Shown piece after piece: positions 1 to 11,452 of a stretch of DNA of 64,000 bases (position 1 is its first letter; each line of letters begins with the position of its first letter). Location: positions 248,001-312,000 of the forward strand of contig JANTQA010000038.1 of NCBI GenBank assembly GCA_027625915.1, written 5' to 3'. The position numbers and the translations under genes were made by a program. The notes below the pieces were generated by a model. It made no database searches. It was not told the origin of the DNA and saw only the letters and a program-made list of their open reading frames with translations. This DNA is from Anaeramoeba flamelloides. Lineage: Eukaryota; Metamonada; Anaeramoebidae.

Positions 1-2046
1 TGCACGATATTTTCTTGAGAAAACATTATATATATATATATTAAAAAGTAAAAGAGAATAAAAGAAATTTTTTAATTATTATTCAGGTACCCAAAACGTT
101 AAGAACTAAGTTTACAATTTACCAACACACGAGTAAATATGTAATGTTATAAAAAATAGAGTTTTTGCACATTTTGAGAAAAATAAAGAGTTCCGCGTAA
201 TTAATCCAAATTTTGGGAGAAATAAATAGAAATTTGGTTTTTATTTTTGAGCTTGAATGAATCTTTAAAATAATTACGTTTAAGGAACACCCATACTTTG
301 TTTGAAAAATGATTTTTTTTTTAATTATTGAAAGATTGGTGTTCATCAAACCATTTTTTGAAAAATATTCTTTTTAGTCAATAAAGATAATCAGATATTA
401 GATTTACTATAACCAAAATTTGGGTAAATACATATTTCTCTTTATTTTTCTCAAAATGTGCAAAAACTCTATTTTTTATAAAATTCATATTTATACATGT
501 GAATTTCACTCAAGAACTTTTTATATCACTCCATTCCAATTCTGAAGTCAGAACATCAAAATATTCCCCAATTAGGAACTAAAAATCCCTTTCTGTGTAT
601 ATTAAATGTAAAACGAACAAGGAATGGTTCATTAGGTAAACTAAAAAATCCTTATTAAGAAATATGACAATGAATAAGAATAATAATCACAATTTTCTAG
701 TCTAAAAAATAACTATCATTACCAAAATTCTCAACAACAACTCCAACTTTTGAAAAGTGCATTGCCAATATTTTTTGACCATTGTGCCACCTGAATTGTA
801 TCCTTGAAAAATCAAAACAAATCTTACAAAGGAACTAGGAGTACCCACAGTTTTTTTTTGGTTTTAGTGTTAATTCTGATTGTTTTTTTCTTTAATTGAA
901 GTTCCCAAAAACATTTTCAAGGAAAATATTTATTAATTTAATTATTTTTGAACAGTACCTTTACCAAAAACCGATAACATTTGGTTTATTTTTGTGTGAC
1001 AATTGTTTTTTGTTAGAATCTTTTTCTCTCAAAACATAATTGATTAGTTACAATACAAATTTGACATGAGAATGTTGTGAGAAAGGTTAAGATGATTATT
1101 GTATCCAACTTTCTAAAAGAAAATTAAATTTCGAAAAAAATAAGCCAGTTTTATTTTTTAATAAAATACTTTTGCTGCTTCTTTAAAATAGAAAAAATAA
1201 TCTTTCTTTTTTGAGGAAAAGAGGATTTTGGTTAATTCAATATAATAGCCAAAGAATTTGTCAGATCTTTTGCAAATATTTATATATCCAAAAAATATTA
1301 AAAATAATTTGAAAATTTTTTGAAATTTTTCTAAATTTTGATACCCTTAAGGTGAAAAAGACAAACCCTCTTAACTTAACTCACATATCAAAAATAAAGA
1401 ATAGGAACTTCTCACCAATGTTTCAAGGTTTTAAAAATTTACCTATATAGAAATTTTCTCAAACAGTTGTTTTTTTAGCAATCATCTTTTTCATTTTGAT
1501 TTACAGGAAAAACAAATTAGATAAAAATATGTTCATTTTTTCTTTCATTGATCTTGCTGAAGAAATATTTGTGATAATTGCAAAATTCCAAAAGACGAAA
1601 GAAACACTTCATACTTTGAATTTCAATTGCAAACCTGGTACTTAAAATCAAGAGATGATTATACATTATAAAATGTTTTGATTTGATTCATCTGAATCAT
1701 AGAACAACAAAAATGATTGAGTATATATTGTATTATTTAAAATTTTTTGTTTAGAGTCCTGAGATTAAGAATAATATTCAATAAGATTGGGTTTATGATA
1801 AACTTATGAGATTAAGAGTTTTTAGGAAAAGAATAATTATTTCTTTTTCTTTCTAAATATTAAACTAATATAGCTACAAACCTTACAAAGGTTCGCAATA
1901 TTAAATTTATGATAATTCTTCTTCAATTTTATTCAGAACCCAAATGAACAGTAAAAGTTTGAAATATTCCTGAACCAGTAAAGAAATTAATTTTATTTTT
2001 TTTTGCTTGTTCTTTTTTTATTCTTTGAACTGTTGATTCTCTCAAA
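1..2046. other. Repeat-bearing intergenic region
   Basis: No coding region is supportable here. The left part holds a TIR element listed separately. The remainder is AT-rich sequence with many stops in all frames and no recognised repeat. The stretch just before 2047 is T-rich and precedes the start codon of the USP4/15-like gene, so it probably holds that gene's promoter, but no defined motif was recognised. Confidence 0.5.
131..498. repeat. TIR element, family A copy 1 (MITE-like)
   Basis: Positions 149-190 and 438-479 are a perfect 42-bp inverted repeat with the core GAGTTTTTGCACATTTTGAG. Weaker pairing continues outwards for about 18 bp and inwards through a CCAAATTTTGG box. The element is about 360 bp and carries no credible reading frame. 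Two more copies with the same ends lie at 48.46-48.82 kb and from 63.75 kb to the window end. Size, TIRs and copy number fit a non-autonomous DNA transposon; no transposase source is in the window. Confidence 0.75.
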
Positions 2047-5000
2047 ATGAGTTGGGTAAATATTGTCAACCAAAACCAGCCTAGACCACCACAAAGAAAC
2101 CAACAAGAAATACAACAACAAGTACCACTTCAGCAACAAGAACAAGATCAACAACAACAAGATCAACAACAACAAGATCAACAACAACAAGATCAACAAC
2201 AAGAAGATCAACAACAAGAAGATCAGCAACAAGAAGATCAGCAACAAGAAGATCAGCAACAAGAAGATCAGCAACAAGAAGATCAACAACAAGAAGATCA
2301 AGTACCAAATGAGCCACCTGAAAATTTAGGTCTTGCTTTACTATCAAACGAAGGAAATAAGATTCCTGGTTATATTAATGGTATAATTTTGTGCTTATTA
2401 AATATGGAAGAAACCATAAGGTTTTTTTTTAATGTCGACTGGCAAAATCGTTTAAACAAACGAAAGGAAGGATGCCAAGGCAACTTGGGAGAAGACTTTA
2501 GGAAACTGTTTGAAATGTATTGGATTTATGGAATGGATAAAATCCCAATCAATTTTATCTTTGAAACAATCCAACGGTATTGCCCCAAAGGCTTCAACAA
2601 CGAACACACAAATACAGTCGATTTTCTTGTTTGGATTTTAGATTCCCTTCAAAATGATTTTAATACTTTGTCAAATGAAAAAAACAACATTGAATACAGT
2701 TATCAGAATAAAGACGATGACGTAGCATATAACCAAAAATCTTTGTTTTTCCTCAAGAACGATTCTTTTATTTCGAGTAAGTTTGTGTGCTCTTTTTTCT
2801 TTTTTTTTCTCTTTTTTTTTTGTTTATTTTTATTTATTTTTTTTTATTGTTTTTGTTTTTTTTGTAACAAGAACAACAAAAACAAAAAATAGACTTTGTA
2901 AGAATCATTTCTCAAAATTAAATCCCACACTGTTTTCAACCAATTTGTTCTTCAAAGTTTCCTCAAAAGCCCAAAGGATCTCACTTTTTTATATTATTTT
3001 CTTTTTATATCTCTCCTACAGATCATTTGCATTTTCAATGTAATTAGTGTAGTTCTCATTATTAAAAATACTTTTAAAATCATTTGCTGAATACAAAACA
3101 AATGAAAAGCAAAAAAGTGTACAGTTATTTTTTAATTCCAAATAAGACATCACCAAAGAGGCTAAAGAATAAAATTTTTTGATTCAGTTACTTAAGTTTT
3201 ATCCGGATTTCATGTCCTGTGAAGATTATTTTTATGACGAGAAACATATTTGTTGACTTTCAAAGAATGTTGAGTCAATAGATCTTGTAAAAATTGAAAA
3301 TTAAGGTTTTTTAGAAATTTTTTTATTTAGTAAAACTCTTTTAACTTGTTACAAATTCAAAATACTGATAAATTCAAAGAAATATCATAAAATTTTTAAT
3401 TTGTTTTCCGTTTTTACAAATTTTTTTACATCAGCTTTGATTAAAGTACTCTATTCATTTAATTGAGAGAAACTTTGTAAAATTGGCAGGGCTTTCAAAA
3501 GATTCGTTCTCTTGAGTTGTTTTATTAGTTGAATTAATTAATTACAAAAATTGAAATTGAACTAAAAATTTTATTCAATTTGTTTGAATTTATCGGTATA
3601 TCTCAAAAAGTTGCAAAATCAAAATCCTCGTTATGAAAAGTCATGTAGAACCTTTCAGATTATTGAAAAATATTCAGTTTTTTTATTTTGAAAATTAATT
3701 TTTATTTAAGAATATAAATGGTCGATTTTATTTTTTATTTTTAATCCTCGCCAATAAAGGACTACGTTTCCATCACGGAGGGTGTTTAGTTATGATGTTA
3801 TTTTACCTCCATTTCTCAAAAAGAATTTTCATTCTGAAGAAATTGGCAAAAAATTACATGTTTCGAAGTACAAATTTTAAAATTTAAATTTCAAATTTTT
3901 TCTATGAAGAAAAATTTTTTAAAAAAAATGACTTTTAGGGTATTTTCAAGTACAAGTTCAAATTTTAAAAAATTTTAAATTCGTAAAAGTAACAGTAAAA
4001 AAATATTTAGAACAGCTTGAGGAATTGTTTTGTATTTATGGATTTGGAATGGAAATTATAAAATTGTAAAATCAAATTTTGGCTTGGGTCATAAGGAGAA
4101 AGGTAAAAATTGTAAAAATTATTGAATTGTGAAAATTTCCCATTTTTTATAAAAGAAATTCTCAGTGGGCAAATTTAATTGGAATTGTAGAACTCTTTCA
4201 AGAGCGTTTTTATTCACAATTTTCCCACTTTCACCTAAAAACGCAATCCTTAAGTCACCAAGATTTCAACAATTAAATCCAAGTACAAGACAACCATACT
4301 CGCTAGATCCCACCACTACATATAACCATTCCATACCAATTTAAAGTAAATTTAAATCAAAAAAACCACCATTGAACAACTCTATATCTTCTTATATCCT
4401 CAATTTATACAACGATTCCCCCCCTTCAAGTATAGTGTAGAAGAAAATAAAAAAAAAAACAATTACTCAAAAATAAAAAAAAGTAAAGTTCAAAAAAGTA
4501 AAAAGAAAAAAAATAAAAATCTAAAAATATGTCCTTAATAAAATTAAGCACTATTTTTTTCTGATTAATATTTTTCGAAATTAAGAAAATAACTTAATTC
4601 AATTAAACACTGTGATAATTTTTTTTAGAATAAAAACACTCTCAACTTTTGAATATTGAAAATATTTTTTGGAATTACTGTGCACTTTTTTATTTTTTTT
4701 TGAAAAATTGGGGTTGAGAAAAGCTTGAAATCAAAGAATAAGTTAATATATTAAATTAGAATACTTTTCTAGAAAGTTTATCCTTTTAGTTTAACTTTTT
4801 TTTTATTTTACCATTTAAAACTAAAAAAAACATTTGAGGACCAAATTAGTGCCTTTTGTGAAAAGAAAATTCCCCATAATTTAGAATTTGTTTTTGTAAA
4901 TGAGTTTAAACAAGATAGTGTATCTAAAAATATACATAATTTCAAGTTTGAATTCAATGTTTTTTGGCAAAAAATGTTTTCAAGAAAAAGCTGAATTGAA

Positions 5001-7592
5001 ACTTTATTTATTTTTATTTTTTAATTTTGTTTTTTTAATTGTATTAAATGGAAAGTATTTGATCAGTTTTTCATTTTTAGTGTTTTTTGGGTCGTAGGGA
5101 CATATTAAAATTCATTTTTAAAAAACATAATTAAATAATTACTTCGGGTTGAAATTATATGAATAAAATATTCTTTTCAAAATAATTATATATTAATAAT
5201 ATTTATTTCATTATTATTATTATTATTATTAACATCATTATTATAATACTTATTCTGAAATATAGAAATGCTTTTTACACAAATTCAAGAAAAAGGAGAA
5301 TGCTTATCTTGTTATAAATTTTCATACAAATACCCATCTTTGCAAATTCTTGATCTACCTGTGCCAGATTTAAAAAAGAATGATATCTTTGTTACTTTAA
5401 TAACAAAAGACAAAACAAAATTACCAATTAAATATTATTTAGAATTAGAAGAAAATCCAACAATTGCCGGATTAAAAGAACAATTAAGCAAGCAATCAGG
5501 TATCAACGAAAAATATTTTTATTTAGCAGATGTTTTTCATTCAAGAATTTATCAAGAAATAAAAGAAGATGAAAATCTTTGTTTTGGCACAGATACTGAT
5601 ATTCTCGTTGTATATGAACTCGAAGATATTAGTGACGAAAAAGAAAAAGAGGATGAAGGGGGGAATATTGATAAAGAGCAGGGAATAGAAAAAGAAAAAG
5701 AAGATGAATCAGAAAAAGAGAAGGAGAATGAAAAAACAACAAAACTAGAAATAGAAAAAGAAAAAGATGCAGAAAAGAAAAAGGAAAAGGAAAAGGAAAA
5801 AGAAAAAGAAATAGAAAATCAAAAAGAAAGGGAAAACGAAAATGAAAAGGAAAAAGATCAAGAAAATAAAAAACATATTAAAATTGATATTGAATACCAC
5901 GAAAGAATTAAACTACATTTTAATATTTTAAGTGAAAAAAAACCAAAATTCCTTTATGTTCAAGTTATTAATTCAGAAGGATATAATTTTGTAAAACATT
6001 TTGGATCAAAATTAGATGATTCTTTATTCTATATACCACTTCTTTTAAAGCTCCCTTACGGAAAAGTATCATATAAGAAGGTGGAAGAAATGATTTTGAA
6101 TCAAATTGAATATTTCATAACAAAAAAAAAATTAAAAGAAATCGAAAAAAAAAAAATACTTTTGCCATTAAATGAAAAAGAAAAAGAAAAAGAAAAAGAA
6201 AAAGAAAATGACAATGAGAATGAGAATGAAAATGATACAAAAAAAGATCATGGAAATGAAAAAGAAATTGAAATCGAAATTGAAAAAGATGAGGACGAAA
6301 AGTCAAAAGATCAAGAAACTTCTCAAAGTCAAGAACAAAATTTAATTTATAAAATAAAATTTAATAAAAAAAAAATAACTACAAGCCAATATCATTTTAA
6401 ACCAAATAATATTTTCCCCTTATTTCAAATTTTACAAATGAATGATAATTCTAATGTTATAAATAAAATATTTAGTGATGATGACGAAATTTATATAAAT
6501 GAAAAAACTATTCTTGGCTTAAAATGGAATCCAATTTTATTTTTTGATCAAAATCCAATTATATCCATTGATGACATTCCAAGAATTCAAAAAGATGAGA
6601 ATTATTTAGAAATCGATCCAATTATAAACCCCAGTAATCAAAGCTGTTCATCTTCAGAAAAAAAAACTGAGCTAAAAGAAAAATATTTCATTGAGCTAGA
6701 ATATTGTATAGAAACATTTTTGAAAATGGAAAATCCATTAAATATTAAAAGACATAAATGCCCCTCATGTAATAAGGTTACAGAATTCCGAAATGTATAT
6801 CAATTTTCAGAACTGGGCAAAACTTTAATTATGACATTAAATAGAAATAAAAATTCTTCAACAAATAAAAATACAAAAAGGAATCTAAGGCCAATTAAAT
6901 ATCCTTTAGAAATAGATTTCTCAGAATCAAAATACCATCATCAAAATAAAGATGATGACGATTCATCCAAAAAATATTATTTGTCCTTTGTTTATGGACA
7001 AAGCCAGCAAAATGGTTTAGATTACCAAGTTTTTCTTCGTAATGTTTCTGAAGGGTTTTGGTATCTAATTACAAACGAAAAGATTACAAAAATTGAAAAC
7101 ATCGAAATGCTACTATTACTGCCTTTAACTGATATATTAATTTATCAACAAAAAGACAAAGATTCTGAAAATAAAAATACCATCAAAGATTTAATTAATG
7201 GTAATATCATTAAAAAAATTGAAGAATTATACAATAAGAGTTTTGAAAATAAATTTAAATCGACAATAAATAACCTTTTTAATATTAGTAATGATATTGA
7301 TCTTGCAATCAAAAATTCCAAATTAAAGATAAAAAAAGAAAACGAAAAAAAAATTGAAAATGAAAAAGAAAATGAAAAAGAAAATGGGAATGGAAATGAA
7401 AATGAGAAAGAGAATGAAAATGAAAATGAGAATGAGAATGAGAATGAAAAAGAGAATGAAAAAGAGAATGAAAAGGAAAAAGAGAACGGAAATCAAAATG
7501 AAAAAGAGAATGAAAATGAAAACGAAAATATATTACAACAAGAATCTCAACAAGTTAATGAACAAGAAGTTGAAATTGAAATACAAAATTAA
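2047..7592 (+). CDS. USP4/USP11/USP15-like ubiquitin peptidase homologue, catalytically dead
   Basis: Two exons, 2047..2776 and 5266..7592. The donor is GTAAGT and the acceptor TATAG; the one leftover base plus AA restores a Lys codon, giving 1018 residues. Residues 1-90 are a Gln/Glu/Asp tract. The Cys box follows (around 93-118, ending NGIILCLLN). Exon 2 continues the USP fold with CxxC (C256/C259), then a ubiquitin-like insert (about 270-345) as in USP4/15, Glu/Lys linkers, a second CxxC (HKCPSC) and the C-terminal lobe. In the family this fold cleaves ubiquitin. Here the catalytic Cys is Gly (about G108), the His position in the GxHY box is Asp (GLDYQVF), and the final Asp/Asn motif is lost (WYLITNEK). 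It is therefore inferred to be a ubiquitin-binding pseudoenzyme. No DUSP domain is present. The low-complexity Glu/Lys/Asn tail from about 7340 to the stop is probably disordered. Confidence 0.85.
2146..2302 (+). repeat. Coding 15-bp minisatellite
   Basis: About eleven units of 15 bp encode DQQQQ and then DQQQE. The third base of the second codon changes from CAA to CAG in a block of units, so two sub-arrays can be told apart. It lies in exon 1 of the USP-like gene and adds a Gln/Glu tract before the peptidase fold. Confidence 0.85.
2777..5265 (+). other. 2.5-kb intron of the USP4/15-like gene
   Basis: The intron is bounded by GTAAGT and TATAG. It includes a 215-bp dispersed repeat near 3.4-3.6 kb and a (TTA)n tract (about 5210-5231) just before the acceptor. 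Short frames inside it match nothing recognisable and carry many stops. The exon join reproduces the USP4 order of an NDS motif followed closely by CxxC, so the intron is well supported despite its length. Confidence 0.8.
3395..3600 (+). repeat. About 215-bp repeat, family I copy 1
   Basis: This stretch resembles the two tandem copies at 20.94-21.38 kb. Shared landmarks in the same order are a TTGAGTTGTTTT-like box, a GAAATTGAA box, then AAAAATTTTATTCAATTT and TTTATC(G/A)G. The copies differ at many positions, so they are old. No terminal repeats and no coding capacity were seen. Confidence 0.6.
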
Positions 7593-9288
7593 ATCAACAT
7601 TTCTTTCAATGATTAAAAGAATAAAGATTCCAACAATGAGAGAGTTTCAAAATATTTTAATTTATTAATAAATAAATAATTTTTAAATAGCATTTAAATT
7701 TAAGTACAATATAGTTTAAACTATTTCAGATTAACTGTATTTTTACAACACTGTAGCTTAATAATTAAATGATTCAATAAATAAAATATTTATAATTATT
7801 AAAGATTTTTTTCTTAAAATTTAAACTTATATAAAGTTAATTAGAAAATAATTCGATTTATTGATGATTTTTAATATAGAAACAAGTAGTGTAATAATAA
7901 TATTATTATTAAAAGTAATTTTAATTAAATTTCATCAAATTATTTTCCTTTTTAATTATTTTTTTTCTGAACTTTTCACAAAACAATTTTTTTTGAAAGA
8001 ATAATATCAAAAATTTTTTAATGAGAGGTAATATAAACAACCTTATCATTGTTTTTTAAGAATATTTTGAATTATTTTCTAAATTTTGATTTCATTTATT
8101 TACTGGTTTCATTTTTTAAATTTTTTGAATTTTTAAAATCTAGACATAAAATAAACAATATTATTGAATAAGAGATCAAAAATTATTTTTCAAGATCTGG
8201 ATTAACATTAATTGAAACTAAAAATGAATCAAAACGAATTAAAAGGAATTTAAATAATATATATATATATATTCTTGGTTACAAAGATTATTTTATTATC
8301 ACTGAATAATATCTAAAAGTTATTATATATTTTTTTTTTAAAATTTAGGGTTGATAATTTTATCTATTAAAAAAGTTTTTATTTGTTTAATTACAATTTA
8401 ATAAATGTAATTATTTTACATTCTTTTTTTTTCGTTTTTTCAATTATTTTTTTTTAGTTGCAATTGATGTTTTAGATCATCATTCATATTAAACTTTTAA
8501 TTAAGTCCTAAAGAAATAAATTTCATTTTTCTCTTGATTGGATATTTATTGATATTTTTATCAAAAAAAAAATGTTATTTTTTTGAGTAATTTATTTTTT
8601 TATTTATTTTTTTTTTTTATCATAAAATTAACAATTTTGTTTGATTGTTATTATTAATCAATTAATGTACTGCGGTTTGAATTACTATTATTGTAATAAA
8701 ATTCTCACTATAAAAAATTAAATAAAAAATAAAAATCTTAAAAAGAAAATTTATAAACGAATAATTATTTTTTTTTTTTGAATATCAAAAAAAAAATACC
8801 AATAACAGAACTACTTTATCTTTGAACTATTTTGACTTTTTATAATAATTCTAATCTGTATTAAAGACAAATAATAAGACTATATATATAAAAACAATCT
8901 AGAAAAGACCAAGAATATATATCTCGATATATTAGATATTTATTTAGATATATATCTATCTATTCCAATAAAAAATATCATGGAGATGCCGAATATAACT
9001 TTAAAAGTTATCTTCTCATCTATAATATGAATGAATTATACTGTTTAATATAACATATTTAGATACCAAAATCATCTATAGAATCACAAGAAAAAAAAAA
9101 TAAAAATTTACATCAAAGTTCAAATAAGAAAACCTACAGGCATTCTTAAAAGGAAAAATAGAACTGATAGTACATTATATATGATTATCAGAAGAAAAGC
9201 TAAATTCTTGAAAAAAATTAAAATCACAAGACTTAAAAATAGCCAAAGATTTGAAAATTATTTGTAAAAAAATATTAACTGTGAATAT

Positions 9289-9449
9289 AAACTCTTTTTC
9301 AGTCAAAGGGCTCCACTTTTATTGAATAAATGGAAGACATTCTATGAGTTTAATTCATTACTCTTATCAAACTAAAATTTTCAATTTTTAGATCAAAATC
9401 ATTTTTTCTCATTTTGTAAAATTTTATTCTTTTTGTCTTTTACTTTTTG

Positions 9450-9493
<44 letters not shown>

Positions 9494-9865
9494 TTTTTTT
9501 AAAAATTAACTTTGAAAAAAAAAATGTTTGAAAAACGAAATAAACATTAAGAAAAGTTAAGCTTTGTATGTTCTTTTAAAAGTCATACATTTACAAGTAA
9601 AAAATATTATTATCAAAGATTTTAATTTCCTAAAGAAATTGAGAATTTTGCACGAGACGTTCCAATGAAAAGGGGCCCAAAAATTTTTTAATCATTTTTT
9701 TTTTTTGAAATTTATGGTTTGTTCAGGGGTTTCTTTTATAATTATGGACTCTTATATGAAGTTTAGTATTTCTCGTATTTCTAAACAATCTAAGTTTGGT
9801 TGATTCTTAAAAATAAAGTGATTTTTTCATTTTTGGCTGGGCCCCTTTGAGTAAAATGGAGTTTA
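9289..9865 (+). repeat. Family D TIR element, copy 1 (left arm of palindrome)
   Basis: A 577-bp element. Its left end reads AAACTCTTTTTCAGTCAAAG and its right end, reversed, AAACTCCATTTTACTCAAAG, so each copy has its own TIRs of about 25-30 bp. It contains a T38 run and a conserved block containing CCAATGAAAAGGGGCCC near 9661-9677. Copies or pieces occur at 10337-10887 (reverse), 37393-37947, 58600-58985 and 25025-25110. It has no reading frame of note and looks like a non-autonomous DNA element. Confidence 0.75.
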
Positions 9866-10336
9866 TAAAATAGTAGAGATGAAGAAAAACCAAATTAACC
9901 AATATTAATTCAATAATATACAGGAAAATATTACAAGGTTAAGAAAACAAGAAAATAAAAAGTTATCCGAAAAACATATAATTTCTAGATCATTTTAAGG
10001 GAAAAAAAGTATATCTCTACTCGAAATAATTATCATTCTATTCAAACTCAAGTCATTTTAAATGGTTTAACTTTATATACACAACTAATAATACCTTCTA
10101 AAAGATGTATAGTCATCTGAAAAAAAAAAATCAATAAGATATTTTCATATGATTGTAAATTTTTTGTTTCAAATAAAAAATTCTCTTCTTGTGAAGGAGT
10201 TCTATTTGTAAATTGACAATAAAATTTTTTGGAGGTATAAATAAGGATTTAATTAATACGTATGGTATTTTTTAGAAAATATCTTTGTTGAAATATTTCT
10301 AAAAATAAAAAAAAAATTAAACGATTATTTATTTTA

Positions 10337-10887
10337 TACTCCATTTTACTCAAAGTAGCCCACCCAAAAATCAAAAATTCACCTTTTTTCTAAGAATAAA
10401 ATAACATATAATAGTTTAGAAATATGATAAATAATAAACTTAAAATTAGAGTCCATAATTATAAAAGAAACCCCTGAACAAACTATAAATTTCAAAAAAA
10501 TTTTTTTTACAAATTTTTTGGGCACTTTTCATTAGAAACATATCTTGTAAAATTTCTCAATATCTTTGGAAAATTAAAATTATTGACAATAATATTTTGA
10601 ATTGTAAGTGTATGGTTTTTAATAATACAAAGCCTCATTTTTCTGTATGCTTATTTGGTATTTCAATTTTTTTTTTTTAAATCGACTTTTTTCAAAAGAA
10701 ATATAAAGAAAAAAGCAAAAAATAATCAAAGCAAAAATCAAAAAACAAAAAACTAAAAAAACAACTGATAAAAAATGATCTGATCTAAAAATTGAGAATT
10801 TTATTTTGAGAAGAATAATGAATTAAACTCATAGAATGTATTCTATTTCTTCAATAAAACTGGAGCCCTTTGACTAAAAAAGAGTTT
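10337..10887 (-). repeat. Family D TIR element, copy 2 (right arm of palindrome)
   Basis: A reverse-orientation copy of the element at 9289-9865, with the same ends and the same internal block (CCTGAACAAACTATAAATTT and its complement in copy 1). Together the two copies form an imperfect palindrome of about 1.6 kb around a spacer of about 470 bp. The arms differ by scattered substitutions and A/T-run lengths, so they are separate insertions or an old inverted duplication. Confidence 0.75.
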
Positions 10888-11452
10888 AGAAAACAATATA
10901 CTCTAAATCTAAGAAAAAAATTATCAATATGATTAGGATACATATGATTTTTTAAACAATAAAATACAGCTATAAGTTTTACCTTAAAATTTGAAATTTT
11001 ATCAAGATTAAACTCCTTATGAAAACAAATTTTTTCAATTAAAAAGAAAAAAATAATCACCAATTTTCACCCCTAAAGAATATCAGATAAAATCAAGATC
11101 AGAAATTTTAATATCTTTGTATTTAATTAATACAATACTAAGAAACAAGAAGAACGAATTGATGATAAATAATAATTTTAGATATTTAAATAGTTATATT
11201 GAAATGAATTGAGTTTAATCAAGATATTTTAAAAAAAATTTGCTTCGCTTTTTCAGAAATAGCTAAAGTAGAAAAATTCATAAAAATGAGAAATAATAAA
11301 AATAAAATGATATAATAAATCTTTTTTAAAATTTAATGATTTTAAATTGAATAAAACTCTGTATTTCAATTATTCTGTTTTGTAAAAAAATAATATTAAA
11401 AAAAAAGATCTTTTTTGAAATATTCTCTCTTTGAAAAAGATTGTAAATTAAA

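Larger units (their letters stand above)
7593..11452. other. Repeat-rich intergenic region with a large palindrome
   Basis: This lies between the tail-to-tail USP4/15-like and cathepsin genes. It is very AT-rich with (AT)n near 8256-8273 and a T38 run at 9451-9488. The main feature is the head-to-head pair of family D elements described separately. The flank at 10.89-11.28 kb is shared, in diverged form, with 25.1-25.65 kb. No gene is supportable. Confidence 0.55.

Noticed and set aside
119-349. 76-codon frame on the minus strand
   Set aside because: It crosses the TIR of a family A element and is not kept in the other copies.
1993-2301. Leu-rich frame opposite the Gln minisatellite
   Set aside because: It is a repetitive complement of the CAA/CAG units; the plus strand carries the USP fold.
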